Assembly (NCBI GenBank): GCA_024278955.1
Contig: JAJRSE010000002.1
Coordinates: forward strand, 186,001-250,000
DNA from: Planctomycetota bacterium
GTDB lineage: Bacteria > Planctomycetota > Planctomycetia > Pirellulales > Lacipirellulaceae
DNA length: 64,000 bases
Direction: 5' to 3'
Positions within the stretch are counted from its first letter, which is position 1, and the number at the start of each line of letters is the position of its first letter. Positions 16,466 to 25,405 of this stretch are shown here, one piece after another. Under the pieces are notes generated by a model. It was given only the letters and a program-made list of their open reading frames with translations, did not search any database and was not told where the DNA came from. The position numbers and the translations under genes are program-made.

Positions 16466-17560
16466 ATGGCAAAGACGCCCACAAATACCGTTCCCGCCTT
16501 GAAATTCCTGACAGCGCCCAAAAAACATCCCGCCGGGCCTCTTTGCGCAATCGCAGGCGACGACGCTTTTCTTCGCCACGAATCGCGCATGGCCCTCGTC
16601 CGTACCCTGAATAGCGAGGACCAACCCGACGCCGACGCCCTTTGTTGGCAGTCGTTTGATGGACGTGTCGCCGAGATCGCCGAGATCATGGACGCGTTAC
16701 GCGAACGCTCGCTCTTTGGCGCCGAACGACGAATCGTTGTCGTCGAAGAGGCCGATCCCTTTGTCAAGCGTTACCGCGATCGTCTCGAACAGTATCTAGA
16801 AAAGCCGATGGCGGATGCCGTCTTGGTGCTCGAAGTCAAAACATGGCCTGCCAACACGCGACTCGCCAAAGCAACCGCCCGATGCGGGCTCACCATTCGC
16901 TGTCAAGTACCGCAACAGGGTCGCGAGCTCACCGAGTTTACTAAGCAACTGAAAGACTGGTTAATTCACATTGCGCGGTCAGAGCACGAAGCCGAGCTCC
17001 AGCGTCCAGCCGTCGACCTGTTGCTTGAGCAGCTGCCCACCGAGGTTGGTGTCCTTTGCCAAGAGGTCGCCAAGCTTTCGCTCCTAACCGAAAAAAACGG
17101 CGTCATCAAGGCGGAGCTGGTTAGCAAGCATGTTGGCAATTGGCGCACACGCAAAACCTGGGACATGATCGACGCTGCTGCCGAAGGCCGCGCTGCCGAA
17201 GCTCTCGATCAGCTCGACCGTCTTCTTGCCGCCGGCGAAGAACCTCACGCTTTGCTACCTCAAATGGCTTCGACTTTTCGCCGCTTTGCTGCTGCCGCTC
17301 GCGCTTTCGAGCAGGCTGAAAAACAACGCCGCCCAATTTCGCTGCGTGCTGCCCTCCAGCAAAGCGGTATGCCCCCTTTCAAACTTTCTGCGGCCGAGGG
17401 GCAGCTCAAGCAAATCGGCAGGCCGCGGGCCAAGCAGCTTTATCGCTGGTTGCTAGCAGCCGACCTTCAGCTCAAAGGGTACAATTCTACCAAAGAACGG
17501 GCCCGCCGGGTTTTAGAAACCCTTATCGTGCGGCTGGCTAAACAAACCGCCTCGGCCTGA
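16466..17560 (+). CDS. holA: DNA polymerase III delta subunit
   Basis: A 364-residue HolA, the clamp-loader subunit that opens the beta sliding clamp. Recognisable are LCAIAGDDAFLRHESRMALV at the start, IAEIMDALRERSLFGAERRI and VVVEEADPFVKRYRDRLEQY in the AAA-like domain I, and the C-terminal DLQLKGYNSTKERARRVLE helical domain that packs in the pentameric collar. Family sequence conservation is low, but the length (about 340-360) and domain order fit. It stands alone on the plus strand, 166 bases before the next gene. Confidence 0.87.
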   Translation: MAKTPTNTVPALKFLTAPKKHPAGPLCAIAGDDAFLRHESRMALVRTLNSEDQPDADALCWQSFDGRVAEIAEIMDALRERSLFGAERRIVVVEEADPFVKRYRDRLEQYLEKPMADAVLVLEVKTWPANTRLAKATARCGLTIRCQVPQQGRELTEFTKQLKDWLIHIARSEHEAELQRPAVDLLLEQLPTEVGVLCQEVAKLSLLTEKNGVIKAELVSKHVGNWRTRKTWDMIDAAAEGRAAEALDQLDRLLAAGEEPHALLPQMASTFRRFAAAARAFEQAEKQRRPISLRAALQQSGMPPFKLSAAEGQLKQIGRPRAKQLYRWLLAADLQLKGYNSTKERARRVLETLIVRLAKQTASA

Positions 17561-17726
17561 TGCCTCTGGTCGTTCTTGAGAGTCTGATAGCACTCATCTA
17601 CCTCGACCGGTTTTTGCCAGCAATGAGCTTGCCGGCCTCTATCCTATTTTCTACCATTCGCCCGCAACAGAAACGTCTCTGTGCGCCTGTTCGATCTCAC
17701 TACGATCTCCCTGCGACGCGACGATT

Positions 17727-19127
17727 ATGCGGAAGATATCTATTTTCAATTGTGTGTTGACCCTCGTGGCAATCGCCACGACCGGTGGGTGCATGTCGCC
17801 TTGGGGCATGGGAAGCTTCCAGCAGCCTAGTTCCAACTCGGTTACCGTTGTTCCGGACGCTCCCGCAGAGGCCTCGATCGCCTCAGCAGCACAACTAGAA
17901 TCAAAATCACTCGAACCCAATGCCGCAGACGCTCCGAAAAATTCAGAAGAAGCCATGGCTGAGGTGCTCAAGGAGCTACAGCAAATCGGAGCGATCGACC
18001 ACGCCGCCCAACAGCAGCTCATGACGGATCTTCGAGAAGCGAAGCCCGAAAATTGGTCGTTGATTGTCAAGCAATTCCAATCGGCATTAGCCTATCGAGA
18101 GCAAGTCGCGGCCAAAGAGTCGCAGAGTCTAGCTGAGCAGTCGAATTCAACAAACATGGCTCAAGTCTCTAGCTCGGTCTACACCCCCCAAAAAACTTTG
18201 CCATCCAGTTCTTCTACGGCTCCCGAAGAACCCAAGGGAACCGCTGCTTTAATCAGCGATACCGCGCCTCTCGCACAAATGCTTCTCAAAGAGCTCTCGC
18301 CTGAGTCAACCTATCTGCCGCCTCCACCTTTCGCCTCTTCAGACAGTCGCCAACCGACGGCAATCGCAATTCCTAAACGTCGTTCCATCGAACAAGCAAA
18401 CTACACGCCTCCCGCGGTTACTTCAAAAACGAGCCAGCAACAACTTCTCGATGCGGTCGAGTCGCTCGAACAATCGGCCCAAGATTCGCCCTCTAGCGTC
18501 GAAGACGTCCAGCAGCACATGCGGCTACGGCTGCTGCACTTGCTTGCTGGGCAAGAAAGCAAGGCCCTCAGCCCGATTCCCGGAGCCTCTGGTGCACAGC
18601 AAGACTACTGGTCGAAACAGCTCTTCGCGATTTCGACTTATCTCGACAACAAGCAACAGCCCGATGTCAAACGTCGTGCCGCCGGCAGCCTGATGCATCT
18701 GGATGGGGCCCGAGCCAGTCTCGCCGAAATCGCCACTTTACACGTTCGCAATCTCTTGTTTGTCGACTCGGTCGACGGATTTGGTGCGTACCAACCCCAT
18801 GAAGAAACTCAATTCAAACCTGGCGAACAAGTTATTCTCTACACCGAAGTCGAAAATTTTCGTAGTGAATCGACCAAAGAAGGCTACCGTACTCTGCTTA
18901 GCACCAGTTACGAAGTGATTGACCAAAATGGCCAACGTGTCGACGGCGCTCAATTTCCCGACGTCGAAGATCTCTGCAAAAACCAACGCCGCGACTTCCA
19001 CATGCAGTATGGCGTCGCCTTGCCAACACGCATTTATCCCGGCCTCTACAAGCTGCAACTGACGATTACCGACCAGCAAAGCCACAAAATTGGCCAAACT
19101 AGCATTCCATTCGAGATCGTCGAATAG
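17727..19127 (+). CDS. Putative lipoprotein, planctomycete-type, unknown function
   Basis: A 466-residue protein of a family I cannot name. The N-terminus (MRKISIFNCVLTLVAIATTG then GC) looks like a lipoprotein signal with a weak lipobox. Residues about 30-270 are low-complexity, rich in Ser, Ala, Glu and Gln, with no clear domain. The C-terminal about 130 residues look folded: LFVDSVDGFGAYQ, FKPGEQVILYTEVENF, GYRTLLSTSYEVIDQNGQ, YPGLYKLQLTITDQQSHKIG. This suggests a beta-sandwich, as in envelope proteins. A periplasmic or outer-membrane location is inferred. The next gene lies about 150 bases downstream on the same strand. Confidence 0.7.
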   Translation: MRKISIFNCVLTLVAIATTGGCMSPWGMGSFQQPSSNSVTVVPDAPAEASIASAAQLESKSLEPNAADAPKNSEEAMAEVLKELQQIGAIDHAAQQQLMTDLREAKPENWSLIVKQFQSALAYREQVAAKESQSLAEQSNSTNMAQVSSSVYTPQKTLPSSSSTAPEEPKGTAALISDTAPLAQMLLKELSPESTYLPPPPFASSDSRQPTAIAIPKRRSIEQANYTPPAVTSKTSQQQLLDAVESLEQSAQDSPSSVEDVQQHMRLRLLHLLAGQESKALSPIPGASGAQQDYWSKQLFAISTYLDNKQQPDVKRRAAGSLMHLDGARASLAEIATLHVRNLLFVDSVDGFGAYQPHEETQFKPGEQVILYTEVENFRSESTKEGYRTLLSTSYEVIDQNGQRVDGAQFPDVEDLCKNQRRDFHMQYGVALPTRIYPGLYKLQLTITDQQSHKIGQTSIPFEIVE

Positions 19128-19277
19128 CTTTTTGGCGGGGCGTTTTTTTTGACTTTGCAGTCGTCCTGGAGCTTTTGATTGCCTCTTTGACACGGCACTG
19201 CTGCATTTAGTAAAATGTCGGCTTGCGGTCCAGCGACCTTCGGACGAGACAATCCCTACCTACCGGAGCAAATTTAC

Positions 19278-19994
19278 ATGCGGTATGCCTCTTTACGTCA
19301 GCTTTTTACGGCAATGTTCTTCCTCTGCGCACTTGTGTTTGCCAACTTAAGCTCTGCCGCCGAACCTTTACCGCTGCTTCTCTCCGAAGACTTCTCCCAA
19401 GGCTTCGATCGCTGGCAAACCACGGATCCAGAGGCAAGTCAATCTTTCTGGGAAATCATCGACGTAGAAGCCGGCAGCCAAGCCAATCCCGCGTTGCGTG
19501 TTACGGGCAAAAGCAACTACGAACCGCCGTATCGCAGCCCCCATAGCATCGCGTTACTACGGGATACTCTCGTCGGCAATTTCGAGTTGACCCTCCGGAT
19601 GCAAAGCACCGACCAGGTCTCTGGCAATCATCGCGATCTGTGCCTCTTCTGGGGCTACCAAGATCCCGCGAATTTTTATTACGTCCATTTTGGTGCCAAG
19701 GCCGACCCTCGCGCCTGCCAGATTTTCCTCGTCAACGATGCGGACCGCACGAAAATCACGGTCGACGAAGCAACCGGCACTCCTTGGACCAACGACTGGC
19801 ACAACGTAAAAATCGTTCGCAACGTCGAAGATGGCAGTATCGAAGTTTACTTCGACGACATGGACACCCCGCTGATGACCGCTTGCGACAAAACCTTTAC
19901 TTGGGGACAAATCGGTGTTGGCACCTTCGATAACCACGGCAACTTCGACGACCTCAAACTCTACGGCGTCGAAGTCGAAAAGAAAGAAAAATAA
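19278..19994 (+). CDS. Secreted LamG/concanavalin-like domain protein
   Basis: A 238-residue protein with a clear signal peptide (MRYASLRQLFTAMFFLCALV, cleavage near SSAAEP). A single beta-jellyroll domain follows, with DFSQGFDRWQTTDPEASQSF, FELTLRMQSTDQVSGNHRDL, DWHNVKIVRNVEDGSIEVYF and GQIGVGTFDNHGNFDDLKLY. This pattern is common to the DUF1080 (3-keto-disaccharide hydrolase-like) and LamG groups that planctomycetes encode in large numbers. No catalytic residue can be assigned. The frame stays open 21 codons upstream, but ATG at 19278 begins exactly at the signal peptide. Confidence 0.75.
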   Translation: MRYASLRQLFTAMFFLCALVFANLSSAAEPLPLLLSEDFSQGFDRWQTTDPEASQSFWEIIDVEAGSQANPALRVTGKSNYEPPYRSPHSIALLRDTLVGNFELTLRMQSTDQVSGNHRDLCLFWGYQDPANFYYVHFGAKADPRACQIFLVNDADRTKITVDEATGTPWTNDWHNVKIVRNVEDGSIEVYFDDMDTPLMTACDKTFTWGQIGVGTFDNHGNFDDLKLYGVEVEKKEK

Positions 19995-20022
19995 GCTCGC
20001 GACGAACCGAAGAATAAACCTC

Positions 20023-21006
20023 TCAATCTCCCACCTCAATCAGCACCTTTCCCACAGCTCCGTTTTCAACGGCCTCGTGTGCTGCCGCGGTTTGTTCGAT
20101 CGCAAACCGTGGCCCCAGATGATGGGTTAACAGGGCCTCTTCTAGCCATTGTGAAATCTTCGCGATCGCTGCCTGCTTTGCATCCTCCGCCATCAGCAGC
20201 ACCAGAATGTGCCGAACGACGACATTCTTATAGAGAAGCGTGTAAAACGGGATCTTTGGCTCTGGCACCGCCTGTGAGGCATAGGTCGCGATCACGCCCC
20301 CCGGCTTGAGAACTTCTAGACTCACGTCCAGGTTGCCACCAAATTCGACTTCAACAATCTGGTCGACGCCTTCCCCGCTGGTGAACGCACGCACACGAGG
20401 AACCACCTCCTCGCTGCGGTAGTTCACAACCTCGTCTGCCCCGGCAGACGCCGCCAACTGGCCCTTCTCGTCGGAACTTACCGTAGCAATCACTTGAGCA
20501 CCGCCCAGCTTAGCAAACTGAATCGCATATCGGCCAACGGCCCCTGCTCCGCCCGTTACCAGTAGGGTTTTCCCTCGTAGGTCGCCCCCGGTAAAAACGC
20601 TGGCGTAGGCCGTCAGCGCAGGCACGCCCAAGCAGGCGCCCTCTTCAAACGAAGTCGTCCCTGGTAGGCATACCGCACGAGCATCTGGCACGGTTACCCA
20701 TTCAGCTGCCGTACCCATGGGACGATCTCCCTGGGCTTCATAAACCCAAACCGGCTGTCCCAAGCGACTTTTGTCTACTCCTTCGCCGATTCGATCGATC
20801 ACCCCAGCGCCGTCCAGATGGGGAACAACTCGCGAGGCAGGCATTTCGCCTCTGCCTCCCAATCGCCGCTTCGTATCCACCGGATTAACTCCCGAAACCG
20901 CAATCCGCACACGCACTTCACCTACAGACGGCTCCGGGGTTTCCATCTCTCCCAACTGCAAAACCTCGCTCGCCGGGCCTTGCCTCTCATACCAAACCGC
21001 TTTCAT
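20023..21006 (-). CDS. NADPH:quinone oxidoreductase (zeta-crystallin-like, MDR family)
   Basis: A 327-residue zinc-independent medium-chain reductase. The N-terminus MKAVWYERQGPASEVLQLG is typical of the quinone-oxidoreductase branch. The GroES-like domain is followed by the nucleotide-binding motif LLVTGGAGAVGRYAIQFAKL. No zinc-ligand cysteine cluster is present. The ATG at 21006 has GAGGAG upstream; the frame is open further to 21117, but that would overlap serS, so the shorter form is chosen. serS lies 71 bases upstream on the same strand. The reaction (NADPH-dependent quinone or enone reduction) is inferred from family. Confidence 0.88.
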   Translation of the reverse strand: MKAVWYERQGPASEVLQLGEMETPEPSVGEVRVRIAVSGVNPVDTKRRLGGRGEMPASRVVPHLDGAGVIDRIGEGVDKSRLGQPVWVYEAQGDRPMGTAAEWVTVPDARAVCLPGTTSFEEGACLGVPALTAYASVFTGGDLRGKTLLVTGGAGAVGRYAIQFAKLGGAQVIATVSSDEKGQLAASAGADEVVNYRSEEVVPRVRAFTSGEGVDQIVEVEFGGNLDVSLEVLKPGGVIATYASQAVPEPKIPFYTLLYKNVVVRHILVLLMAEDAKQAAIAKISQWLEEALLTHHLGPRFAIEQTAAAHEAVENGAVGKVLIEVGD

Positions 21007-21077
21007 AATTGCTCCTCGTCGAATTTCAGCTCGACTGGCATCGGTCAATCTTGGGCTTCCGCACTTGAAGTTTTTGT

Positions 21078-22364
21078 CTATTCGTCCGCAGCACCGATAC
21101 GGTCTTTCCCCACCCATTTGCGTAGTGCTTCGGGGATGAGGATGGTGCCATCGGGTTGCTGGCCGTTTTCGAGAATTGCGATTAGCACTCGGCTAATGGC
21201 GATCGCCGTACCGTTGAGGGTGTGGGCAAAGCGGGTGCCTTTTTCGCCTTTAACTTTGTAGCGAATGTTGAGTCTTCGGGCTTGGTAGTCGGTGCAATTG
21301 CTGGCACTGGTGACTTCGCCAAACTCGCCACTCTTGCCGCGGCCGGGCATCCAGGCTTCGAGATCGAACTTGCGGTAGGCAGGTCCGCCCAGGTCGCCGG
21401 TGGCGGTGTCGATTACCCGGTAGGGGATGTCGAGTCCATCAAAAATCTTGCATTCCAAATCGCAGAAATAATTGTGCATGTCTTCGCTCTGCTCAGGCAG
21501 TGTGAAGGCGAACATTTCGATTTTGGTAAACTGATGGACGCGGTAGAGTCCTCGGGATGCGCGTCCTGCGGCGCCGGCTTCGGTGCGAAAACAATGGCTG
21601 ATTCCGCACAGTTTCAGCGGCATTTTCTCGGCTTCGAGCGTTTGCCCCGAGTAGAGCCCGCCGAGGGTAATCTCGGCGGTTGCGACCAGGTTGAGATCTT
21701 GATTCTCGATGCTGTAGATTTGAGTTTCGGGGCCACGAGGAATAAAGCCGATGCCCTGCAGAATCTCGCTTCGCGCCACGTCGGGCGTAATCATGGGCGT
21801 GAAACCTTCGCCGACGAGCAGTTGCATTGCGTATTGTTGCAACGCCAATTCTAAAAGCACCGCTTCGTTCTTCAGGAAATAAAACCCATTGCCAGCGATG
21901 CGAGCGCCGCCTTCAAAGTCGATAAGGTCGTGCTGTTGTGCCAACTCGACGTGGTCTTGCACGGGAAAGCCCATCGACTTGATCTCGGTTGCCCCGCGCC
22001 GAAGCTCGTTGCTGCAATCCTCGTCGCCGACAGGGACTTCGGGATGCGTCAGGTTGGGCATGCTGCGATAGATGGCTCCTGCCTCGGCGGCAATTCGATC
22101 GAGCTCGGTTTGTTGAGTGTCCTTTTCCTCGCGAAGGCGGCGACCTTCGTCCTTGCGCTGTTCACGTTCGGCATCGTCTTTGGCTTTGCCGATCGACTTG
22201 CTCACCAAATTGGCCTGTCGCGAGATCTCTTCGACGCTTTGAAGCAATTGCCGATGTTCGGTTTACAGGGCGACGTAACGCTCGAGGTCGACCTGCACTC
22301 CCCGATCGGTGCAGTTTTTCTGAACCAAGGCAGCGTTTTCGAGAATGAATTTTTTGTCCAACAT
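21078..22364 (-). pseudogene. serS: Seryl-tRNA synthetase with one in-frame TAA codon
   Basis: From ATG at 22364 the reading frame encodes a normal SerRS N-terminus (MLDKKFILENAALVQKNCTD and on to ERYVAL). It meets TAA at 22263-22265 (codon 34) and continues in the same frame with TEHRQLLQSVEEISRQANL to a normal end at 21078, 428 codons in all. Class II motifs are intact: FRTEAGAAGRASRGLYRVHQ (motif 2) and, near the C-terminus, NGTAIAISRVLIAILENGQQ (motif 3). The enzyme charges tRNA-Ser and is essential. A TTG at 22247 could restart translation but would lose about 39 residues, including the first part of the tRNA-binding arm. One base change (for example GAA to TAA) explains the break; sequencing error, true mutation or readthrough cannot be separated from sequence alone. 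Confidence 0.9.
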
Positions 22365-22383
22365 TGTTTTGCTCTAGCCTATG

Positions 22384-23775
22384 TTATTTAGTTTGAGACA
22401 CGGTCGCGAGGTGAGCCCAAAGGGCGGCACTTGCAGCAATTCCATGATGGAAATCAGCAAGCGAAAATTTTTCGTTCGGACTGTGTAAATTATCGTCGTT
22501 TTGCCCCCACCCTAGCAAGAGAACCTCTGCTTTCAGTTGTTCAGCAAAAGTGCTGACAATGGGAATCGAGCCCCCTTCTCGAATAAAGACGGGCCGGCGG
22601 CCAAAACCTTGTTCGACCGCATCGGCTGCGGCTTGCAGGTACTCGCCATCGAACGGGAAGACAATTCCTGGGGCGCCGTGTGACTCGATTAATTCCATTT
22701 TGATCCCCGGCGGCAGTCGCTGCTGGAGCATTGCCCGAAGGCTGGCGGTGATTTTTTTAGGATCTTGTCCTGGCACGAGTCGGAAGCTGAACTTCGCAGC
22801 CGCTTTGCCGGGGAGTACCGTTTTTTCGCCTTCGCCTTGGTAGCCGCCCCAGATTCCGTTGACGTCCATGGCTGGGCGGCCCCAGCGGCGTTCTAGGGTA
22901 CTGAATCCCTTTTCGCCAGTGAGACCGTCGACGTCTAAATCTTTCATGAAGGCGGCTTCGTCGAACGGTAGCGAGCGAAACTCGGCTCGCTCTTCTTCGG
23001 TTAGGGGAATCACGTCCTCGTAGAAACCCGGGACTTGGATGCGTCCGTCGTCGTCGACCAGTGCAGCGAGGATCTTACTAAGCGCATTGGCCGGATTGGT
23101 CACGGCTCCCCCGAAAACGCCTGAGTGTAAGTCGCGGTTGGGGCCGGTCAGGCGAAGTTCGTAATAGGCGATGCCTCGCAAACCATAGGTAATGGCAGGC
23201 ACTCCGCGAGCAAATTGGCTTGTATCGCTTACGACGACACAATCGCATGCCAGCTTTTCGGTGTTTTCTTTGAGGAAAACTTCCAGGTGTTCGCTGCCAA
23301 CTTCCTCTTCGCCTTCGATTAAAAACTTGACCTGCAACGGCAGTTGTCCTTCGGTCTCAAGCCAAGACTGGACGCTTTTCACATGCGTGAGCATTTGGCC
23401 TTTGTCGTCGGTCGCGCCACGGGCATAGAGATTGCCGTCTCGGACGGTAGGCTCGAAGGGCGGGCTGATCCAAAGGTCAAGCGGATCGGGGGGTTGGACG
23501 TCGTAGTGGCCATAGACGAGTACGACCGGCGCACCTTCGACGGCGGGCGACTCGGCGTAAACGATCGGGTGGCCAGCGGTCTCGATAAGTTCAGCCTGAA
23601 GGCCGATTTCGCCCAAGTGCCCGAGAAGCCAATCGGCTGCCCGGCGGATCTCGGCTTGGAATTTTGAATCGGCACTGATGCTTGGGATTCGCAGCAACTC
23701 GACCAAATCGGCCTCAAACTGCTCTCGGTGCTGTTCCGCAAAGGCAAGTGCTTTGTCGACTGGGGAAGATGTCAC
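22384..23775 (-). CDS. M20 family metallopeptidase (dipeptidase)
   Basis: A 463-residue zinc peptidase. The metal-binding segments are in order: VLVYGHYDVQPPDPLDLW (His and Asp), YARGATDDKGQMLTHVK, FLIEGEEEVGSEHLEVFLKE (catalytic Glu pair) and CVVVSDTSQFARG. The dimerisation insert follows after RDLHSGVFGGAVTNPA, and a last histidine lies in LHSPNEKFSLADFHHGI. This order is that of cytosolic non-specific dipeptidases and related deacylases (ArgE/DapE/CNDP). No signal peptide is present. The start is GTG. serS lies just upstream of its 3' end on the same strand, with a 19-base gap. Confidence 0.9.
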   Translation of the reverse strand: MTSSPVDKALAFAEQHREQFEADLVELLRIPSISADSKFQAEIRRAADWLLGHLGEIGLQAELIETAGHPIVYAESPAVEGAPVVLVYGHYDVQPPDPLDLWISPPFEPTVRDGNLYARGATDDKGQMLTHVKSVQSWLETEGQLPLQVKFLIEGEEEVGSEHLEVFLKENTEKLACDCVVVSDTSQFARGVPAITYGLRGIAYYELRLTGPNRDLHSGVFGGAVTNPANALSKILAALVDDDGRIQVPGFYEDVIPLTEEERAEFRSLPFDEAAFMKDLDVDGLTGEKGFSTLERRWGRPAMDVNGIWGGYQGEGEKTVLPGKAAAKFSFRLVPGQDPKKITASLRAMLQQRLPPGIKMELIESHGAPGIVFPFDGEYLQAAADAVEQGFGRRPVFIREGGSIPIVSTFAEQLKAEVLLLGWGQNDDNLHSPNEKFSLADFHHGIAASAALWAHLATVSQTK

Positions 23776-23915
23776 GGTGGTGCGGTGGGAAAAGAGGGCA
23801 GGAAGTAGGCAAAGGAGTTTCCCCTTGCCGGGGGCGTCTAATATAATGTCCGCTTGAGGATAACACCACCTGGGAACCCAAGGGAGGTGCCCAGGAACTT
23901 GCTGAGGAAACGTGC

Positions 23916-24266
23916 ATGATTGAATTTCAAGATTCGGAGGGCGAGGGCGTTACGACCCTCGTGCCTGAGAAAGAGCAGCGTCTGGAGCGCCAGAGCCGTC
24001 GACAACCTCGCTATAACGTCCTGCTCTGGGATAGCGACGACCATACGTTCGATTACGTCGAAAAGATGCTTCGCGAGCTGTTTGGGCACAAGAAGGAGCA
24101 GTGCCAAAAAATCGCGGAAGGGGTCGACCGGGATGGACGGGCGATTGTTTTGACGACCACCAAAGAACACGCCGAGCTAAAACGCGACCAAATCCATGCC
24201 TTTGGCAAAGATCACCTAGAAGCAACCAAGGGATCGATGTGGAGCACGATCGAGGCGACGGAATGA
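23916..24266 (+). CDS. clpS: ATP-dependent Clp protease adaptor ClpS
   Basis: A 116-residue ClpS-like adaptor, which binds ClpA/ClpC and delivers N-degron substrates. The core reads RYNVLLWDSDDHTFDYVEKM, corresponding to the P-x-Y-x-V-x-L-x-N-D-D segment of the family, then a helix FGHKKEQCQKIAEGVDRDGR and HAELKRDQIHAFG. The canonical NDD is WDSDD here, so the N-degron pocket may differ slightly. A flexible acidic N-terminus of about 30 residues is normal. The start ATG has GAGGAAA 7 bases upstream. It stands alone between minus-strand genes. Confidence 0.85.
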   Translation: MIEFQDSEGEGVTTLVPEKEQRLERQSRRQPRYNVLLWDSDDHTFDYVEKMLRELFGHKKEQCQKIAEGVDRDGRAIVLTTTKEHAELKRDQIHAFGKDHLEATKGSMWSTIEATE

Positions 24267-24438
24267 GCGAATAGGCTAGGGTCGGTTACCTCTTGTGCTT
24301 CGCACACAGACACGTGTTCGGGTTGGCTGGTGAGGTGGCGAGGTCTTTTGCGAACGAAGTGTCTGTGCTACCCGCTCTACGATAGTTTGTCATGCCTTCA
24401 CAGTCGCTACGATTTCTTTCTTTCGTGCCGTTTCCGTT

Positions 24439-25356
24439 TTAGCTTTGCATTCCGAGGAGCCAGGCGAGGATTCCTTTTTGGACGTGCATTCGGTTGCCGG
24501 CTTGCTGGACGACAACGCTGTTGGGGCAGTCGAGGACTTGGCTGGTAACCTCTTCGCCGCGGTGGGCCGGCAAGCAGTGCATGAAGAGGGCATCGGCGGG
24601 GGCGGAGGCCATGACTTGTTCGTTGACTTGGAAGTCGGCGAAGTCTTGTTCGCGTTTTAGTTTCTCATTTTCTTGCCCCATGCTGGTCCAGACGTCGGTG
24701 TAGACGGCCGAGGCGTTTTGCACGGCGCTGTGAGGGTCGCTGGTCGCAGTGAACTTAATTTCGGGGCACGTTTTGTGGAGCGATTCGAGGAACTCGGCGG
24801 GAAACTCGTAACCCTTGGGAGCAGCGATCGAAAACTCGACGCCGAGCAGGCCGCAGGCGAGTGCGAGGCTGGCGGCAACATTGTTGGAGTCGCCTACCCA
24901 GGCAAGTTTCGCCGATTTGAGCGAGCCCGTGTGTTCTTGAATCGTAAACAGGTCGGCGAGGGCTTGGCAGGGGTGGGCGGTGTCGGTGAGGCCGTTGATG
25001 ACTGAACAGGTGGCGAATTTGGCGACTTGTTCGACGGTTTCGTGCTGCTTGCATCGCATGACGATGACGTCGACAAATTCGCAGAGCACACGGGTGAAGT
25101 CGTCGATGCGTTCTCGTTTGCCAAAGCCGACATCGTCGCCGAGCATCATGCTGCTACCGCCCAGGTGGGCCATGCCTGCCTGAAAGCTAACACGGGTGCG
25201 AAGCGAGGGCTTCTCAAAGAGTAGGGCCATGACTCGGCCAGGGAATAAGGGTTCGCGGATGCCGTCGGCCAGCTTGGCTTTGATGTCGCGGGTGAGCGCA
25301 AAGATCCGTTGAATTTCTTCGGCTGTGACATCGTTGAGAGTGAGTAAGTGTCGCAT
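24439..25356 (-). CDS. argF: Ornithine carbamoyltransferase
   Basis: A 305-residue transcarbamylase that makes citrulline from ornithine and carbamoyl phosphate in arginine synthesis. The carbamoyl-phosphate motif is FEKPSLRTRVSFQAGMAHLG, followed by VDVIVMRCKQHETVEQVA, NGLTDTAHPCQALADLFT and the ornithine-binding MHCLPAHRGEEV near the C-terminus. The ATG start lies 49 bases downstream of the argD stop, so argB-argD-argF probably form one transcript. The size is normal and there are no oddities. Confidence 0.95.
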   Translation of the reverse strand: MRHLLTLNDVTAEEIQRIFALTRDIKAKLADGIREPLFPGRVMALLFEKPSLRTRVSFQAGMAHLGGSSMMLGDDVGFGKRERIDDFTRVLCEFVDVIVMRCKQHETVEQVAKFATCSVINGLTDTAHPCQALADLFTIQEHTGSLKSAKLAWVGDSNNVAASLALACGLLGVEFSIAAPKGYEFPAEFLESLHKTCPEIKFTATSDPHSAVQNASAVYTDVWTSMGQENEKLKREQDFADFQVNEQVMASAPADALFMHCLPAHRGEEVTSQVLDCPNSVVVQQAGNRMHVQKGILAWLLGMQS

Positions 25357-25405
25357 GGCGGTGGAGTAGGAAAGCGGATGAAAAGGAAAGGGGAAAATCG
25401 AATTT

